A DNA stretch of 64,000 nucleotides from NCBI RefSeq assembly GCF_017355835.1, contig NZ_JAFEWF010000013.1:115077-179076 (forward strand), written 5' to 3'. The notes beneath the pieces are model-generated. The model saw only the letters and a program-made list of their open reading frames with translations, was not told the origin of the DNA and did not search any database. Below, piece after piece: positions 27,110 to 36,465 of this stretch; positions within the stretch are counted from its first letter, which is position 1, and each line of letters opens with the position of its first letter. This DNA comes from Desertivirga brevis (lineage in GTDB: Bacteria > Bacteroidota > Bacteroidia > Sphingobacteriales > Sphingobacteriaceae). The position numbers were made by a program, and so were the translations under genes.

Positions 27110-29195
27110 GTACGCTTGGAGCTTTATCAGAAAAGGCTTTCTGGAACGTTTCCTGATTATCCTGGCTGGCAAAAGTTTTTGATAATGCCGTAATAGCAGC
27201 AGCTCGAACATAAGAACGAGCGTCTGAAATTGCCATATTCTTTACTATCTCGTAAACTTGTGCTTTCTCCTCATCTTTCAATTGATCAACAGCATTCACA
27301 GCAGCTAAACGTATATGCCAGCTTTTATCGGCTAATGCTTTGATCAAAACTTCCCTTGCCTGCTTTTCTTGAGGTAATTTCTGAGAAAGAGCTTGAAGCG
27401 CTTCTAAACGGTCGAGAAATAATGGAGCATTAGAATACTGGAAAACATATTGCGGCACACTTTTCTTCTCGATCTTCTCTCCCAATAAGGACTTCTCAGC
27501 ATCAACATTGACCAGGGAAGGTTGCGATTCTACATCGAATACAAAACTTTGATTTTGTCTTTCCAGTAAAATAGCTTTTCTCTCTATTTTCCCTTCTACA
27601 TACACATCTACCGCGAAAGGTAAACGATACAGGGGATACTTATTCAAATCCTGTTGCTGACTAATGTTTACTGTCACCTGTTTAGTATTTGTATCATAGG
27701 AGTTTTCTATGGCCAAAACGGGATGTCCCGGAGAAAGGAACCATTGGTTAAAGAACCAGTTTAAATCCTGACCTGTTACCTCCTCAAAGATCAAACGAAG
27801 ATCATGCACCTCAGCTGTTTTAAATGAGTACCGCTTGAGAAAAATATTCAGGGCCTTAAAAAAGGCTTCATCCCCAACTACTTTCCTAAGCATATGCAAA
27901 ATGCGACCACCTTTCTGATAGCTTACTTCATCAAACATTTGCTCCTTATCTGCATAGTCAAAGCGGATAAGGGTTCTATCTTTATGGTCACTATTCAGAT
28001 AGGTTTGCTGATCTTTCCAGCCATATAAATCGGCATAATCCCGGCCATATTTGTACTCATTCCATAAATACTCGCCATAGGTAGCAAAAGATTCATTCAG
28101 GGGAAGGTTTGCCCAGGATTCGGCAGTAACTAAATCACCAAACCAATGGTGAAAAAGCTCATGGGAGATGATGCTCTCATAGTTCTCATCCTGGTACTGG
28201 GCATCTGTCATGTTCATTCCTTCAAAAAAGACAGTTGCCGAAGTATTTTCCATGGCTCCATCGGTAAAGTCGTGGACAACTATTTGAGAATACTTCTCCC
28301 AGGGATACTCAACCCCTAACTTCTTAGAAAAGAAAGTCATCATTTCAGGAGTTTTTCCAAAGACTAGTTTGGCATACTTGGCAAAAGGCGGATCTACATA
28401 ATAATTAACCTCTTTATCTTGCCATTTATCCTTGATCACAGAAAAATTACCTCCTGCCACCATGGTTAAATAAGTTGAATGAGGTTGCTCTTGTCGCCAG
28501 GAATCGGTTCTTGTACCGTCGCCATTATCTGTAGAGAAATCAAGATCCCCGTTTGACAAGGTCACCATTTGTTTTGGGACCGTTAAATTGATCTCCTGCG
28601 TCATTTTCTCCTGGGGACCATTTATCGTAGGGAACCATGCAGAATTCGACTCGGTTTCTCCCTGTGTCCAAAACTGACGGGGCTTGTCGTTTTCCTTACC
28701 TGTCGGGTTTATAAAATGAAATCCGCGGTCACCGGCAGCTGCAATACCTTGCCCTTTTGAGGGCATTGCAGTGTAATCAATATATAGCGTGAATTTTTGT
28801 TCCGAGCTATAGGTTTTGTTAAGGTCTATCTTGAGTGACTTACCGTCGTAAGAATACTTGAGTGGCAGCAAATCATCTTTATTGACCAAGGATACCTGGT
28901 GGATTCGAAATCCACGACTGTCAAGCACAACCTGATTAATAGGATAAAAATAAGGCTTAGCAGTAATCCATGCCTTACCTATAACGAAACTACTATCAAA
29001 ATCAAACTTAAGATCAAGTTTGGTATGGAGGATATCTGTAATTTTTGGATAACTTCCCCTATAAATATTAGAGCCTGGCGCATTTCCTTTAACCGTTATA
29101 GGATCAAGAACTACTCTTTTGGCAGAACAGGCTGTTATTAAAAGTATAAGAAAGCTAAAAGAGTAGAATCGGTATAATTTCATTGTATAGTTCAA
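27081..29195 (-). CDS. M1 family metallopeptidase, lipoprotein, with C-terminal HEAT repeats
   Basis: This 704-residue aminopeptidase has a lipoprotein signal ending LLITAC (Cys23), so it is probably anchored to a membrane facing the periplasm. The gluzincin site is intact: HELFHHWFGD near residue 344 (HExxH), then NES 18 residues later for the third zinc ligand; the GAMEN-type motif appears as GAMENTS. The last 130 residues form HEAT-like helical repeats (KALADKSWHIRLAAVNAV and later copies), replacing the usual ERAP1-C domain. The start may be ATG 29195 or ATG 29183. Confidence 0.9.
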   Translation of the reverse strand: MNYTMKLYRFYSFSFLILLITACSAKRVVLDPITVKGNAPGSNIYRGSYPKITDILHTKLDLKFDFDSSFVIGKAWITAKPYFYPINQVVLDSRGFRIHQVSLVNKDDLLPLKYSYDGKSLKIDLNKTYSSEQKFTLYIDYTAMPSKGQGIAAAGDRGFHFINPTGKENDKPRQFWTQGETESNSAWFPTINGPQEKMTQEINLTVPKQMVTLSNGDLDFSTDNGDGTRTDSWRQEQPHSTYLTMVAGGNFSVIKDKWQDKEVNYYVDPPFAKYAKLVFGKTPEMMTFFSKKLGVEYPWEKYSQIVVHDFTDGAMENTSATVFFEGMNMTDAQYQDENYESIISHELFHHWFGDLVTAESWANLPLNESFATYGEYLWNEYKYGRDYADLYGWKDQQTYLNSDHKDRTLIRFDYADKEQMFDEVSYQKGGRILHMLRKVVGDEAFFKALNIFLKRYSFKTAEVHDLRLIFEEVTGQDLNWFFNQWFLSPGHPVLAIENSYDTNTKQVTVNISQQQDLNKYPLYRLPFAVDVYVEGKIERKAILLERQNQSFVFDVESQPSLVNVDAEKSLLGEKIEKKSVPQYVFQYSNAPLFLDRLEALQALSQKLPQEKQAREVLIKALADKSWHIRLAAVNAVDQLKDEEKAQVYEIVKNMAISDARSYVRAAAITALSKTFASQDNQETFQKAFSDKAPSVQKALAGAVK

Positions 29196-29294
29196 TCCTT
29201 TTGCATTGCCATGATTGTCGCCGCAAATGTTACATAATAAGATTATAATAACTACAGGATTGAAAAAAAGATTTCCAAGAATACCATTAAAGAA

Positions 29295-29786
29295 CTAAGA
29301 GTTCTTGATTCTCTGTTCAATAGCCGTGGTTGAGTATCCCTCAATAAACTCAATAGTCTTAACTTCTCCACCGTTTGCAAGCACTACATCGGCGCCTACG
29401 ATCCTATCTAAAGTGTAATCAGCTCCTTTCACTAATACATCCGGCTTTACTGCCGAGATCAGATCGAAAGGTGTAGGTTCGTCGAACAATACAACTGCAT
29501 CAACAAAAAATAAAGCAGCCAGCAAAGTTGCTCTGGATTTTTCATCTGTAATAGGTCTGTTAGGCCCTTTTAAGTTTGATGTGGATTGATCAGAATTAAG
29601 ACCGATCACCAGCCTTTCTCCTAAATCGGCTGCTTTTGACAGGTAATCAACATGACCTAAATGTAAAAGATCAAAACAGCCATTGGTGAACACGATCTTT
29701 TGACCTTGCAACCGCCACATGTTTAAATATTTCTGTAATTGATCAGGGCTTACCACCTTTCGCTCGACGGTTCGTAATTTAGTCAT
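29295..29786 (-). CDS. rfaE2: D-glycero-beta-D-manno-heptose 1-phosphate adenylyltransferase (RfaE2/HldE-C)
   Basis: This 163-residue nucleotidyltransferase of the cytidylyltransferase fold has FTNGCFDLLHLGHVDYL, the HxGH-type nucleotide-binding site, and the later GLNSDQST motif. It corresponds to the adenylyltransferase half of HldE, activating heptose-1-phosphate for lipopolysaccharide core synthesis. The kinase half is not adjacent. It follows panD by 13 bp in a panC-panD-rfaE2 unit. Confidence 0.9.
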   Translation of the reverse strand: MTKLRTVERKVVSPDQLQKYLNMWRLQGQKIVFTNGCFDLLHLGHVDYLSKAADLGERLVIGLNSDQSTSNLKGPNRPITDEKSRATLLAALFFVDAVVLFDEPTPFDLISAVKPDVLVKGADYTLDRIVGADVVLANGGEVKTIEFIEGYSTTAIEQRIKNS

Positions 29787-29799
29787 GTTTTAAATAGGA

Positions 29800-30150
29800 T
29801 TATTTTATAAGTAGATTGTTATCGTCGGGAAATACCAGGATGGGTTCGTATTTTCTGGCCTCATCCATAGGCAGGGAACCATAGGACATAATGATAATAA
29901 TATCACCAACAGCTGCGAGGCGGGCACAAGAACCGTTCAAACAAACAACACCAGAGCCTCTTTCCCCTCTTATAACGTATGTTTCGAAGCGTGCCCCATT
30001 GTTATTATTCACAATCTGCACTTTTTCATTAGGAATAATATTCGCTGCTTCGATTAAGTCTTCGTCTATGGTTATACTCCCTACATAATTCAACTCCGCC
30101 TGCGTAACCTTCACCCGGTGTATCTTAGACTTCAAAACCTGAATAATCAT
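29800..30150 (-). CDS. panD: Aspartate 1-decarboxylase, pyruvoyl type
   Basis: This 116-residue PanD makes beta-alanine for pantothenate. Self-cleavage at Gly24-Ser25 (NYVGSITID) would create the pyruvoyl cofactor. Other family motifs are KIHRVKVT near the N-terminus, the [10 protein letters not shown] segment and [12 protein letters not shown]. It lies between panC (61 bp upstream) and rfaE2, so beta-alanine production and its condensation are in one operon. Confidence 0.97.
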   Translation of the reverse strand: MIIQVLKSKIHRVKVTQAELNYVGSITIDEDLIEAANIIPNEKVQIVNNNNGARFETYVIRGERGSGVVCLNGSCARLAAVGDIIIIMSYGSLPMDEARKYEPILVFPDDNNLLIK

Positions 30151-30211
30151 GTGTGCAAAATTATGAAAACTTTATTTGCTTACCTAAAATGCATTTAACA
30201 GTAAAGAGAGA

Positions 30212-31051
30212 TTACTTAATTATGATATTGTCTATCAGCCTTGTACGCCCTACTTTTGCTGCCACCAATGCTACCAGGCCAGCCTCGTCTTTTGATTCTG
30301 CAGGCATAAGTGTTTCGGCGTTGCATATCTCAAAATACTCTAATTCAACCCCTTCCGAATTTTGCAGAAAACTCTCTGCATCCTGCTGAAGCTGACTAAT
30401 AGGTTTTATGGCAAAATTTTCCCTGGTGCTGTTAAGCGTTTTTGATAGCGCTAAAGCCTCAACCCTTTCTGATGGTGAAAGATGGATATTTCTTGAGCTC
30501 ATTGCCAGGCCATCTTCTTCTCGCAAAATTGGACACATCACTATCTCAACTGGCATACTGTATAGCTCTACCATCTTCATGATCACCTTTACCTGTTGAA
30601 AATCCTTTTGTCCAAAAAAGGCCTTATTAGGTTGAACAACATCAAAAAGCTTCTTGACAATTTGTGTTACCCCCTGGTAATGCCCGGGCCTGAACCTGCC
30701 TTCCAGAATGCGTTCTAAATAGCCCAGATCAATGCTCCACTGCTCATCTCCTGAATACATCTCCTGAACAGCGGGAAGAAAAAGAACATCGCAGTTTACC
30801 TGTTCCAGCATGGCAATATCCGCATCGATAGGACGGGGGTATTTGGCAAGATCTTCCGGATCGTTAAATTGAGTTGGGTTTACAAAAATACTGCAGACTA
30901 CACAATCAGTATTTCGGGCTGCAATTTCAATAAGAGATAAATGCCCTTGATGAAGTGCCCCCATTGTTGGTACAAATCCAATGATTTTTCCCTTTTCTTT
31001 TAGAGTGTCCAGATACCCTGATAACTCATGCTTTGATGTAAAAACTTTCAA
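30212..31051 (-). CDS. panC: Pantothenate synthetase
   Basis: This 279-residue enzyme condenses pantoate with beta-alanine using ATP. Motifs: FVPTMGALHQGHLSLI (HIGH-type), VSIFVNPTQFN, the GHYQGVTQIVKKLF pantoate/ATP region, FGQKDFQQ and the KMSKS-like LAMSSRNIHL. It is the first gene of panC-panD-rfaE2 and divergent from the GT5-domain gene. Confidence 0.97.
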   Translation of the reverse strand: MKVFTSKHELSGYLDTLKEKGKIIGFVPTMGALHQGHLSLIEIAARNTDCVVCSIFVNPTQFNDPEDLAKYPRPIDADIAMLEQVNCDVLFLPAVQEMYSGDEQWSIDLGYLERILEGRFRPGHYQGVTQIVKKLFDVVQPNKAFFGQKDFQQVKVIMKMVELYSMPVEIVMCPILREEDGLAMSSRNIHLSPSERVEALALSKTLNSTRENFAIKPISQLQQDAESFLQNSEGVELEYFEICNAETLMPAESKDEAGLVALVAAKVGRTRLIDNIIIK

Positions 31052-31124
31052 CGGTGCGCTGATTCTGTATTTGGGGCAAAGGTGTGCATTAATGAAAAAA
31101 TATCAAAGGGATTTGCATAAATCG

Positions 31125-31155
31125 TTGATATATCATAAGATAATGCTTATATTTG
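31125..31155 (+). promoter_or_regulatory. Promoter of the GT5-domain gene
   Basis: A -33 TTG at 31125-31127 and a -7 TATATTTG at 31148-31155 are 20 bases apart, matching the Bacteroidota consensus. The leader to ATG 31196 is about 35 nt. Confidence 0.65.
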
Positions 31156-31195
31156 CAGTCCCAAATTCTATTTTTTCAAAACTTTATAATTGGAG

Positions 31196-32020
31196 ATGGC
31201 AAAAACGAAGTTACTGTTTATTACCCACGAGATGTCGCCTTTCCTCGAGTTAAGTAAAATTTCTGAAATCACACGGCAGCTACCTCAAGCGATGCAAGAT
31301 AAAGGATTTGAAATCAGAATCCTAATGCCTCGTTTTGGAAATATTAACGAGCGCCGTAATCGCCTTCATGAGGTAATCCGACTTTCAGGAATGAACATTA
31401 TCATTGACGATAATGATAACCCGTTGATCATCAAAGTTGCATCTATACCTTCAGCGAGAATGCAGGTATATTTCTTAGACAATGAAGAATACTTTCAGCG
31501 GAAGCATGTTTTCAGAGACGGTAATAACAACTTCTTTGCGGACAACGACGAGAGAGCGATTTTCTTCTGTAAGGGAGCGTTGGAAACGGTTAAGAAATTA
31601 GGATGGTCTCCTGAAGTAGTACATTGCCACGGAAGAATGACTTCTCTGGTGCCTGTATATCTTAAAACTACCTATAAAGACGACCCAACTTTTAAAAATG
31701 CTAAAGTGGTTTATTCAGTTTACAACGATGAATTTTCTGAAACACTTAATGCAGATTTCTCCCGTAAAGCTATTATGGGTGGAATGACTTCAGAACACAC
31801 TGAAGTATTTAAAGATGCTGACAGCAATGCTTTACACAAAGGAGCCATCACTTATTCTGATGCGGTAGTGTTTGGCGACACAGAAGCGAGTGATGAAGTT
31901 GTAAAGTTTGTTAAAGAAAGCCAGAAGCCTACATTAGCTTATGAGGACACTTCTGACTACGAAAATTATTACAATCTTTACGAAGAGATCTCTACTGAAG
32001 ACCTGGTATCTCTTGCGTAA
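31196..32020 (+). CDS. Glycogen/starch synthase catalytic-domain-like protein (GT5 N-terminal domain only)
   Basis: This 274-residue protein covers only the N-terminal Rossmann half of GT5 glycogen synthase (starts MAKTKLLFITHEMSPFLELS; VVHCHGRMTSLVPVYL is clear). The GT1-like C-terminal half is missing and the ADP-glucose-binding K-x-G-G-L motif, expected after the first strand, is replaced by ELSKISEITRQLP. Synthase activity is therefore doubtful. ATG 31196 is preferred to a TTG two codons upstream. It is divergent from panC and is followed by DUF4270 genes and glmS, a neighbourhood I associate with other Bacteroidota; a cell-envelope role is an inference. Confidence 0.8.
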   Translation: MAKTKLLFITHEMSPFLELSKISEITRQLPQAMQDKGFEIRILMPRFGNINERRNRLHEVIRLSGMNIIIDDNDNPLIIKVASIPSARMQVYFLDNEEYFQRKHVFRDGNNNFFADNDERAIFFCKGALETVKKLGWSPEVVHCHGRMTSLVPVYLKTTYKDDPTFKNAKVVYSVYNDEFSETLNADFSRKAIMGGMTSEHTEVFKDADSNALHKGAITYSDAVVFGDTEASDEVVKFVKESQKPTLAYEDTSDYENYYNLYEEISTEDLVSLA

Positions 32021-32044
32021 TTCTAATTAAGGAACGACATCCTG

Positions 32045-32082
32045 AAAAAGGGGAAGATTTTTTGAAGTCTTCCCCTTTTTTT
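32045..32082 (+). terminator. Intrinsic terminator after the GT5-domain gene
   Basis: A 13-bp stem (AAAAAGGGGAAGA with TCTTCCCCTTTTT) around a 10-nt loop is followed by more T residues. Confidence 0.92.
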
Positions 32083-32234
32083 ATCTTCGAAAGCCTAATT
32101 GTTTATTGAGATTCAGTTTGTTTTAAAAGTCTCAATGAGATCGTCTCGTTAAATTTCCCGCATGTCAAGACGTGGGTACTTCATCCTCCAATTCTAAGTT
32201 TTGCTCACGGAGATTTTATTTTTTTTAACACAAA

Positions 32235-32258
32235 GGCTGGCCACTTTTCGGCCAACCT
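32235..32258 (-). terminator. Probable terminator after the kelch gene
   Basis: On the minus strand GGTTGGCC and GGCCAGCC pair around GAAAAGT with one mismatch, followed by TTTGTGTT. It lies 26 bp beyond the kelch stop. Confidence 0.65.
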
Positions 32259-32283
32259 CTAGAATTAAAACAACAATACATAA

Positions 32284-33321
32284 TTAATCGTTATCAGAGG
32301 CATTTGGATCAAACCTCCAAAGATCATCAAAGCGGGAGGTACCAGAACGTCCTGTAGCGAGATATCCCAGATTCTTAATAGAAAAACCTGCTGTAGCTTC
32401 CCGTGCGCTTCCTTCGAAGGAATCAACTTGTTCCCAGATGTCAACCACAGGATTATACTGCCAGGTATTATTCAAGACAGAACTGTATGTACCTGTGGTA
32501 ATATAACCACGTCCTCCTATAGCAAAAGCTGCGGGAGAGGTACGCTGTAAATTATAATTATAATCGTCATTACCCTTTATTGCATCAGTTTCTTCATCAT
32601 CGCCATCAGGGTATAAAGAATGTTTTTGATTCCAGGTGTTAGATAATGGATTGTAGGCAAAAAAGGAAGCAACATATGATCCGTTATTAGATCCACCTCC
32701 GACATAAGCCACATTGTCAATAACGAATACAAATGGATAGACACGTTTCGATTTAATACTGGCTACTTGTACCCAGCTGTTAGTGGAAGGATTATACTGG
32801 TAAAAATCCTGTTGGTCGTTATCCCCATCGTTGCCACAGCCAACATAGCCGTAATTACCAATTCCAAAAGCAACAGCTCCATAACGTCCCTTTGATACCG
32901 GAAAGTTAGCAACTTGTTTCCATGAATTATTGATTGGGTTATACTCCCAGAAATCCGTTAATAGATTCGTTCCATCAGTTCCCAGTCCAACATACCCCTT
33001 ACCTCCCACTGAAAATGCCACGGCCTTACTGCGGGCCTTTCCAGGAAAGGAAGCAATGGTGTACCAGTTGTCCTGATCGACATTGTACTTCCAAAAATCG
33101 TTCAAACGGCTTTCTGTGGAGGTACTACTGGTAAATCCCGTTCCTACATATGCTGTATCGTTGATTACAAAGGCGGCAGCATCACTTCTGGATACACCCT
33201 CAAAATCTGCTTCGCGACTCCAGTCTCCAGCCAGAACATCGCTTTCATCTTCATTCTGGCATCCGACAGCGATGGTAAGAGTTAATAAAAAAATAAGTTT
33301 TGTTAATAGTTTATTCATCAT
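32284..33321 (-). CDS. Kelch-repeat lipoprotein
   Basis: This 345-residue protein has a lipoprotein signal (lipobox AVGC, Cys21) followed by about six kelch blades. Each carries a GYVGLG-type turn, a DFWEYNP segment and a W near the end. The fold is a beta-propeller exposed outside the cytoplasm; its ligand is unknown. Its ATG lies 2 bp after the stop of the upstream DUF4270 gene, so the two are coupled. The pair lies on the opposite strand between the GT5-domain gene and the second DUF4270-glmS pair. Confidence 0.85.
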   Translation of the reverse strand: MMNKLLTKLIFLLTLTIAVGCQNEDESDVLAGDWSREADFEGVSRSDAAAFVINDTAYVGTGFTSSTSTESRLNDFWKYNVDQDNWYTIASFPGKARSKAVAFSVGGKGYVGLGTDGTNLLTDFWEYNPINNSWKQVANFPVSKGRYGAVAFGIGNYGYVGCGNDGDNDQQDFYQYNPSTNSWVQVASIKSKRVYPFVFVIDNVAYVGGGSNNGSYVASFFAYNPLSNTWNQKHSLYPDGDDEETDAIKGNDDYNYNLQRTSPAAFAIGGRGYITTGTYSSVLNNTWQYNPVVDIWEQVDSFEGSAREATAGFSIKNLGYLATGRSGTSRFDDLWRFDPNASDND

Positions 33322-33323
33322 TT

Positions 33324-34673
33324 TTAGTTTTTCGTGTATGTTATTTTTAGTTTAATATTAGCTTTTGGATTGGCCATCGAACCGATGACAGCTCGCTCAA
33401 GGGTTTGATGGATAGTAGAAACAGGAAGGCTTAATAAGAAAGAGGTATTCTGATACTTCTTGGCGTAATTACTCACATACTCCGTTACAGGGAAAATGTA
33501 ACTTGATACTTGGTCAATGTCCCCAGCTTGGAAAAGAGAAGCTGACGAAGTATTTGTGTAGGAGTCCGTGTAAACCTGCTGAGGTTTATTATTCTTATTG
33601 GCCAAGAGCAATACCAATTGCTGGGGCAGTTTGAACGGCTTATCGGCACCATAAGGACTTTGAATAATTAATTCAGCTTTATTTATAACAATGGTAGGAT
33701 CGGCTGTCAGGTAGCTCAGTCCGGGAAATTCAAGTTTAGTGACCAACCCTATGCCACCCTGCACATAAGTTTTGTTGTCACTTTCCACCGCACTAACTAT
33801 ATTAAGTTTATCAGACAACGTAGCGATCTTTAAGCTTCTGCGGTCTGATACAATTCGGTTAAACTGAGAGGTTTTATCAGAGAGAGAAAATGAAATAACT
33901 GACTTTTCCTTCAGTCCGTTTGCCCCAGCATAACTGTAATATAGGTTAAGTAATACTGTGTCTTTAAAACCAATCACTGCATTTCCTGCATCAGCAGCCT
34001 TTATGGTAATGCCCTTAAAATAGTTTTCAAACTCCGCCGCTGTTGAAACTTCAGTAGCGCCATTTTTCACCAAGGAGAACAACTCAGCCCCTAACGATTC
34101 CGGTATTTTTAAAAACAATGTGTCTTTAGATTTAGGCTTAGGGCTTAATTGAAAAGTAATTAGAGGGCTGGGATTACTGTTGAAATAACTTCGATTATAA
34201 TAAGTAGATCCTGATGAAAAGACATTCTTCTCTTCGGGGTCAATATATCCAGGTACCGGCCTGTAAGCTATTTTTTCAGTTAGTTGATATATTGATAGCT
34301 CTTGACTTACTGTCGTATCTCCATAATAGTATCCGGAATAAGTCAACGTCATCCGAACAGAGTCGAGCTGAGCATCCTCAGGAACAGTTGTGCTACCTGG
34401 GATCGAAAGCTTAAAGAAAGTGGAAGCTTTTACAAACCCTAGTTCTGGATCCTGAATGTTACCGACAAGTAATAATCCACTACCTGCAGTAGGAAGGGAA
34501 TCTAATAACAAGGTTGATGAAGTTACAGTAAATGTATCAGATACCGTCACTCCTAAAGTTCCAGCGTTATTTCCAATACTTATTGCACTTTCCTTCTTGC
34601 ATGAGATAAGAGACAAAAAAGTGCAAAGAAAGAGTAATGACTTGAAGCCAGGAAGAGTAAATCTTATGAGCAT
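33324..34673 (-). CDS. DUF4270 family lipoprotein
   Basis: This 449-residue protein has a lipobox (SLISC, Cys25) and the DUF4270 layout: an N-terminal GSGLLLVGNIQDPELGFVKA region, the AQLDSVRMTLTYSG strand near 105, and repeated TILNKAEL-like and KLKITYTKN strands near the end. Function is unknown. It forms a two-gene unit with the kelch lipoprotein and is a divergent paralogue of the DUF4270 gene at 34989. Confidence 0.85.
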   Translation of the reverse strand: MLIRFTLPGFKSLLFLCTFLSLISCKKESAISIGNNAGTLGVTVSDTFTVTSSTLLLDSLPTAGSGLLLVGNIQDPELGFVKASTFFKLSIPGSTTVPEDAQLDSVRMTLTYSGYYYGDTTVSQELSIYQLTEKIAYRPVPGYIDPEEKNVFSSGSTYYNRSYFNSNPSPLITFQLSPKPKSKDTLFLKIPESLGAELFSLVKNGATEVSTAAEFENYFKGITIKAADAGNAVIGFKDTVLLNLYYSYAGANGLKEKSVISFSLSDKTSQFNRIVSDRRSLKIATLSDKLNIVSAVESDNKTYVQGGIGLVTKLEFPGLSYLTADPTIVINKAELIIQSPYGADKPFKLPQQLVLLLANKNNKPQQVYTDSYTNTSSASLFQAGDIDQVSSYIFPVTEYVSNYAKKYQNTSFLLSLPVSTIHQTLERAVIGSMANPKANIKLKITYTKN

Positions 34674-34988
34674 AGCTTTGATTTATGTGTGCTGTTTGCA
34701 CAAATATGTACACCTACAACGTTTCAGAAATTAACCTTAACTTTGTTTAACAAAACACTTGCTCCGGGGACGTTCTGCTTAACATTTATTAACAAAAACC
34801 TTTTATTTCAACATAGATTTTCTTTACATTTTTTTACAATAGGGTACTTAAAGCATATGCAAATGCAACAATAGAATTAGATTTAAGCCGTTGATTACAC
34901 AAACTGAACATTCGAAACTCAGGACTTATAGAAAACTTATTTTCTATATCTTAGCGCAATTATTTTATAAGAAAAGACATCAAGTAAA
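34674..34988. other. Intergenic region between divergent DUF4270 genes
   Basis: This 315-bp A/T-rich gap must hold promoters for both flanking genes. A TAACTTTG (-7 match) lies at 34738-34745 on the plus strand but about 245 bp from the plus-strand ATG. No ORF or RNA is evident. Confidence 0.45.
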
Positions 34989-36419
34989 ATGCCTCAAACA
35001 AAATATTATATATATTCGATCCTAGCCGCCTTCACAATCATCTTTGCTAGTTGCCAGAAATCCGATCTTATAGGAATAGATACCGGAAGTGAAAATGGCA
35101 AATCTGAAATAACAACTTCTGCGGTTGACATTGCAACCGTTCCTGAAGATAGCGTTATTACTACCGGACTTTCGCAACACCCTTTTGGCTTTTTGAAAGA
35201 TCCCGTGCTGGGAGAAACTGAAGCCAAACTTGCACTGGCGTTTAACCTTCCATCTTCAGGCTTTTCTTTTGGTAAAGATGCGACGATTGATTCTGTTGTG
35301 TTGGTGCTTAAATATGGCAACGAGCTATACGGCGACTCTATTTCAAATTATACTATTCGCGTTGCCGAGTTGGCTGAAGTTTTCCCAAGAAGCGCAAGCA
35401 ACTCCACTACTTATTATTCAACCAAAACCTGGCAGAGCACTGGTTTGCTAGGCACCAAAGAACTTAAAGCGTTTAGCTACGGTGATACTATTCGGGTTCA
35501 ACAAATAGTTGACGGAGCTAGAGATACTACGAAAAAGTTTGCGCCACACGCAAGAATTCAGCTTGGTGCTGCATCTGTATTTACAAAGCTAAAAAGCGCA
35601 TTGGCTATTGACTCAGTTACAAATTTTGGCTTTCAAAAGAATTTTAAAGGACTTTACTTAACGTTAGACCCAGGTGTTATAACAAATAAAGGAGCACTGA
35701 CATTTTTTGATCTTGCCTCAGCAAATAATTTTAGTGGCTTAGAGGTTTACTACAAAAACAGGACTTCGGCAGGAGCTTTAGACACCAATATGGCAGTATT
35801 TTCGACAAGCTCGGGTTTGGCTGCATCGAATGTTATTCACAATCACCCTGCGTCTGTTAAGGCTAACGAAGGAAATGTAAATGTTTCTGAAGTATATGTG
35901 CAACCGTTGGGAGGCTATCGTGCTAAGATTAAGTTTACTGAACTTGAAGCTTTAAAAGCATTAGTAGCAAAAACCGCAGGTGAAAATAAAACGATTACGA
36001 TTAACAGGGCTGAGCTGATCATACCTGAGGTGGGAGCAGCAACTCCAGGTACGGGTACTTACTTAGCACCTGCTCCTAGATTAACGCTGTACCGCACAGA
36101 CATTGCAGGAGTACGCCAACCCATTCCGGATAATGCAGTACAAATGGATCCGAGATTTCTTCCTGAGCCTCTTTTTGATGGTTTTTACGGCCGCAGGAAA
36201 CCCCGCGAATACAGATTCGTAGTTACTTCTTATGTTCAGGACCTGCTTACTGGAAGACTTAAAGAATTTGATACATTTATATCTCCAATAAGAGCAAACT
36301 TTACAGGCCAAGCGAACATTAATGCGGCTGCAAATACTGCCAGACGGGCAGTACTGCCGGGTAAGCTCAACCCTAACTCAAAGGTTAGACTAAGCATAGT
36401 TTATACCCAACCTGATTAA
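34989..36419 (+). CDS. DUF4270 family lipoprotein
   Basis: This 476-residue protein has a lipobox (IFASC, Cys22). It shares with the 33324 gene the features HPFGFLKDPVLGETEA, ATIDSVVLVLKYG and the terminal NSKVRLSIVYTQPD. Function is unknown. It lies 46 bp upstream of glmS in the same direction, and upstream of it on the same strand is the GT5-domain gene. This is probably the conserved copy, with the minus-strand DUF4270/kelch pair the variable insertion (inference). Confidence 0.85.
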   Translation: MPQTKYYIYSILAAFTIIFASCQKSDLIGIDTGSENGKSEITTSAVDIATVPEDSVITTGLSQHPFGFLKDPVLGETEAKLALAFNLPSSGFSFGKDATIDSVVLVLKYGNELYGDSISNYTIRVAELAEVFPRSASNSTTYYSTKTWQSTGLLGTKELKAFSYGDTIRVQQIVDGARDTTKKFAPHARIQLGAASVFTKLKSALAIDSVTNFGFQKNFKGLYLTLDPGVITNKGALTFFDLASANNFSGLEVYYKNRTSAGALDTNMAVFSTSSGLAASNVIHNHPASVKANEGNVNVSEVYVQPLGGYRAKIKFTELEALKALVAKTAGENKTITINRAELIIPEVGAATPGTGTYLAPAPRLTLYRTDIAGVRQPIPDNAVQMDPRFLPEPLFDGFYGRRKPREYRFVVTSYVQDLLTGRLKEFDTFISPIRANFTGQANINAAANTARRAVLPGKLNPNSKVRLSIVYTQPD

Positions 36420-36420
36420 T

Positions 36421-36428
36421 TATCTTTC
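36421..36428 (+). promoter_or_regulatory. Possible -7 box upstream of glmS
   Basis: TATCTTTC differs from TAnnTTTG at one base and would give a leader of about 30 nt before ATG 36466. Read-through from the DUF4270 gene is also possible. Confidence 0.3.
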
Positions 36429-36465
36429 ATTAAATACATATTGTAGTTTACCAAAAAAATAATCT

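Noticed and set aside
36420..36465. glmS ribozyme
   Set aside because: The leader is only 46 bp and lacks the ribozyme core.
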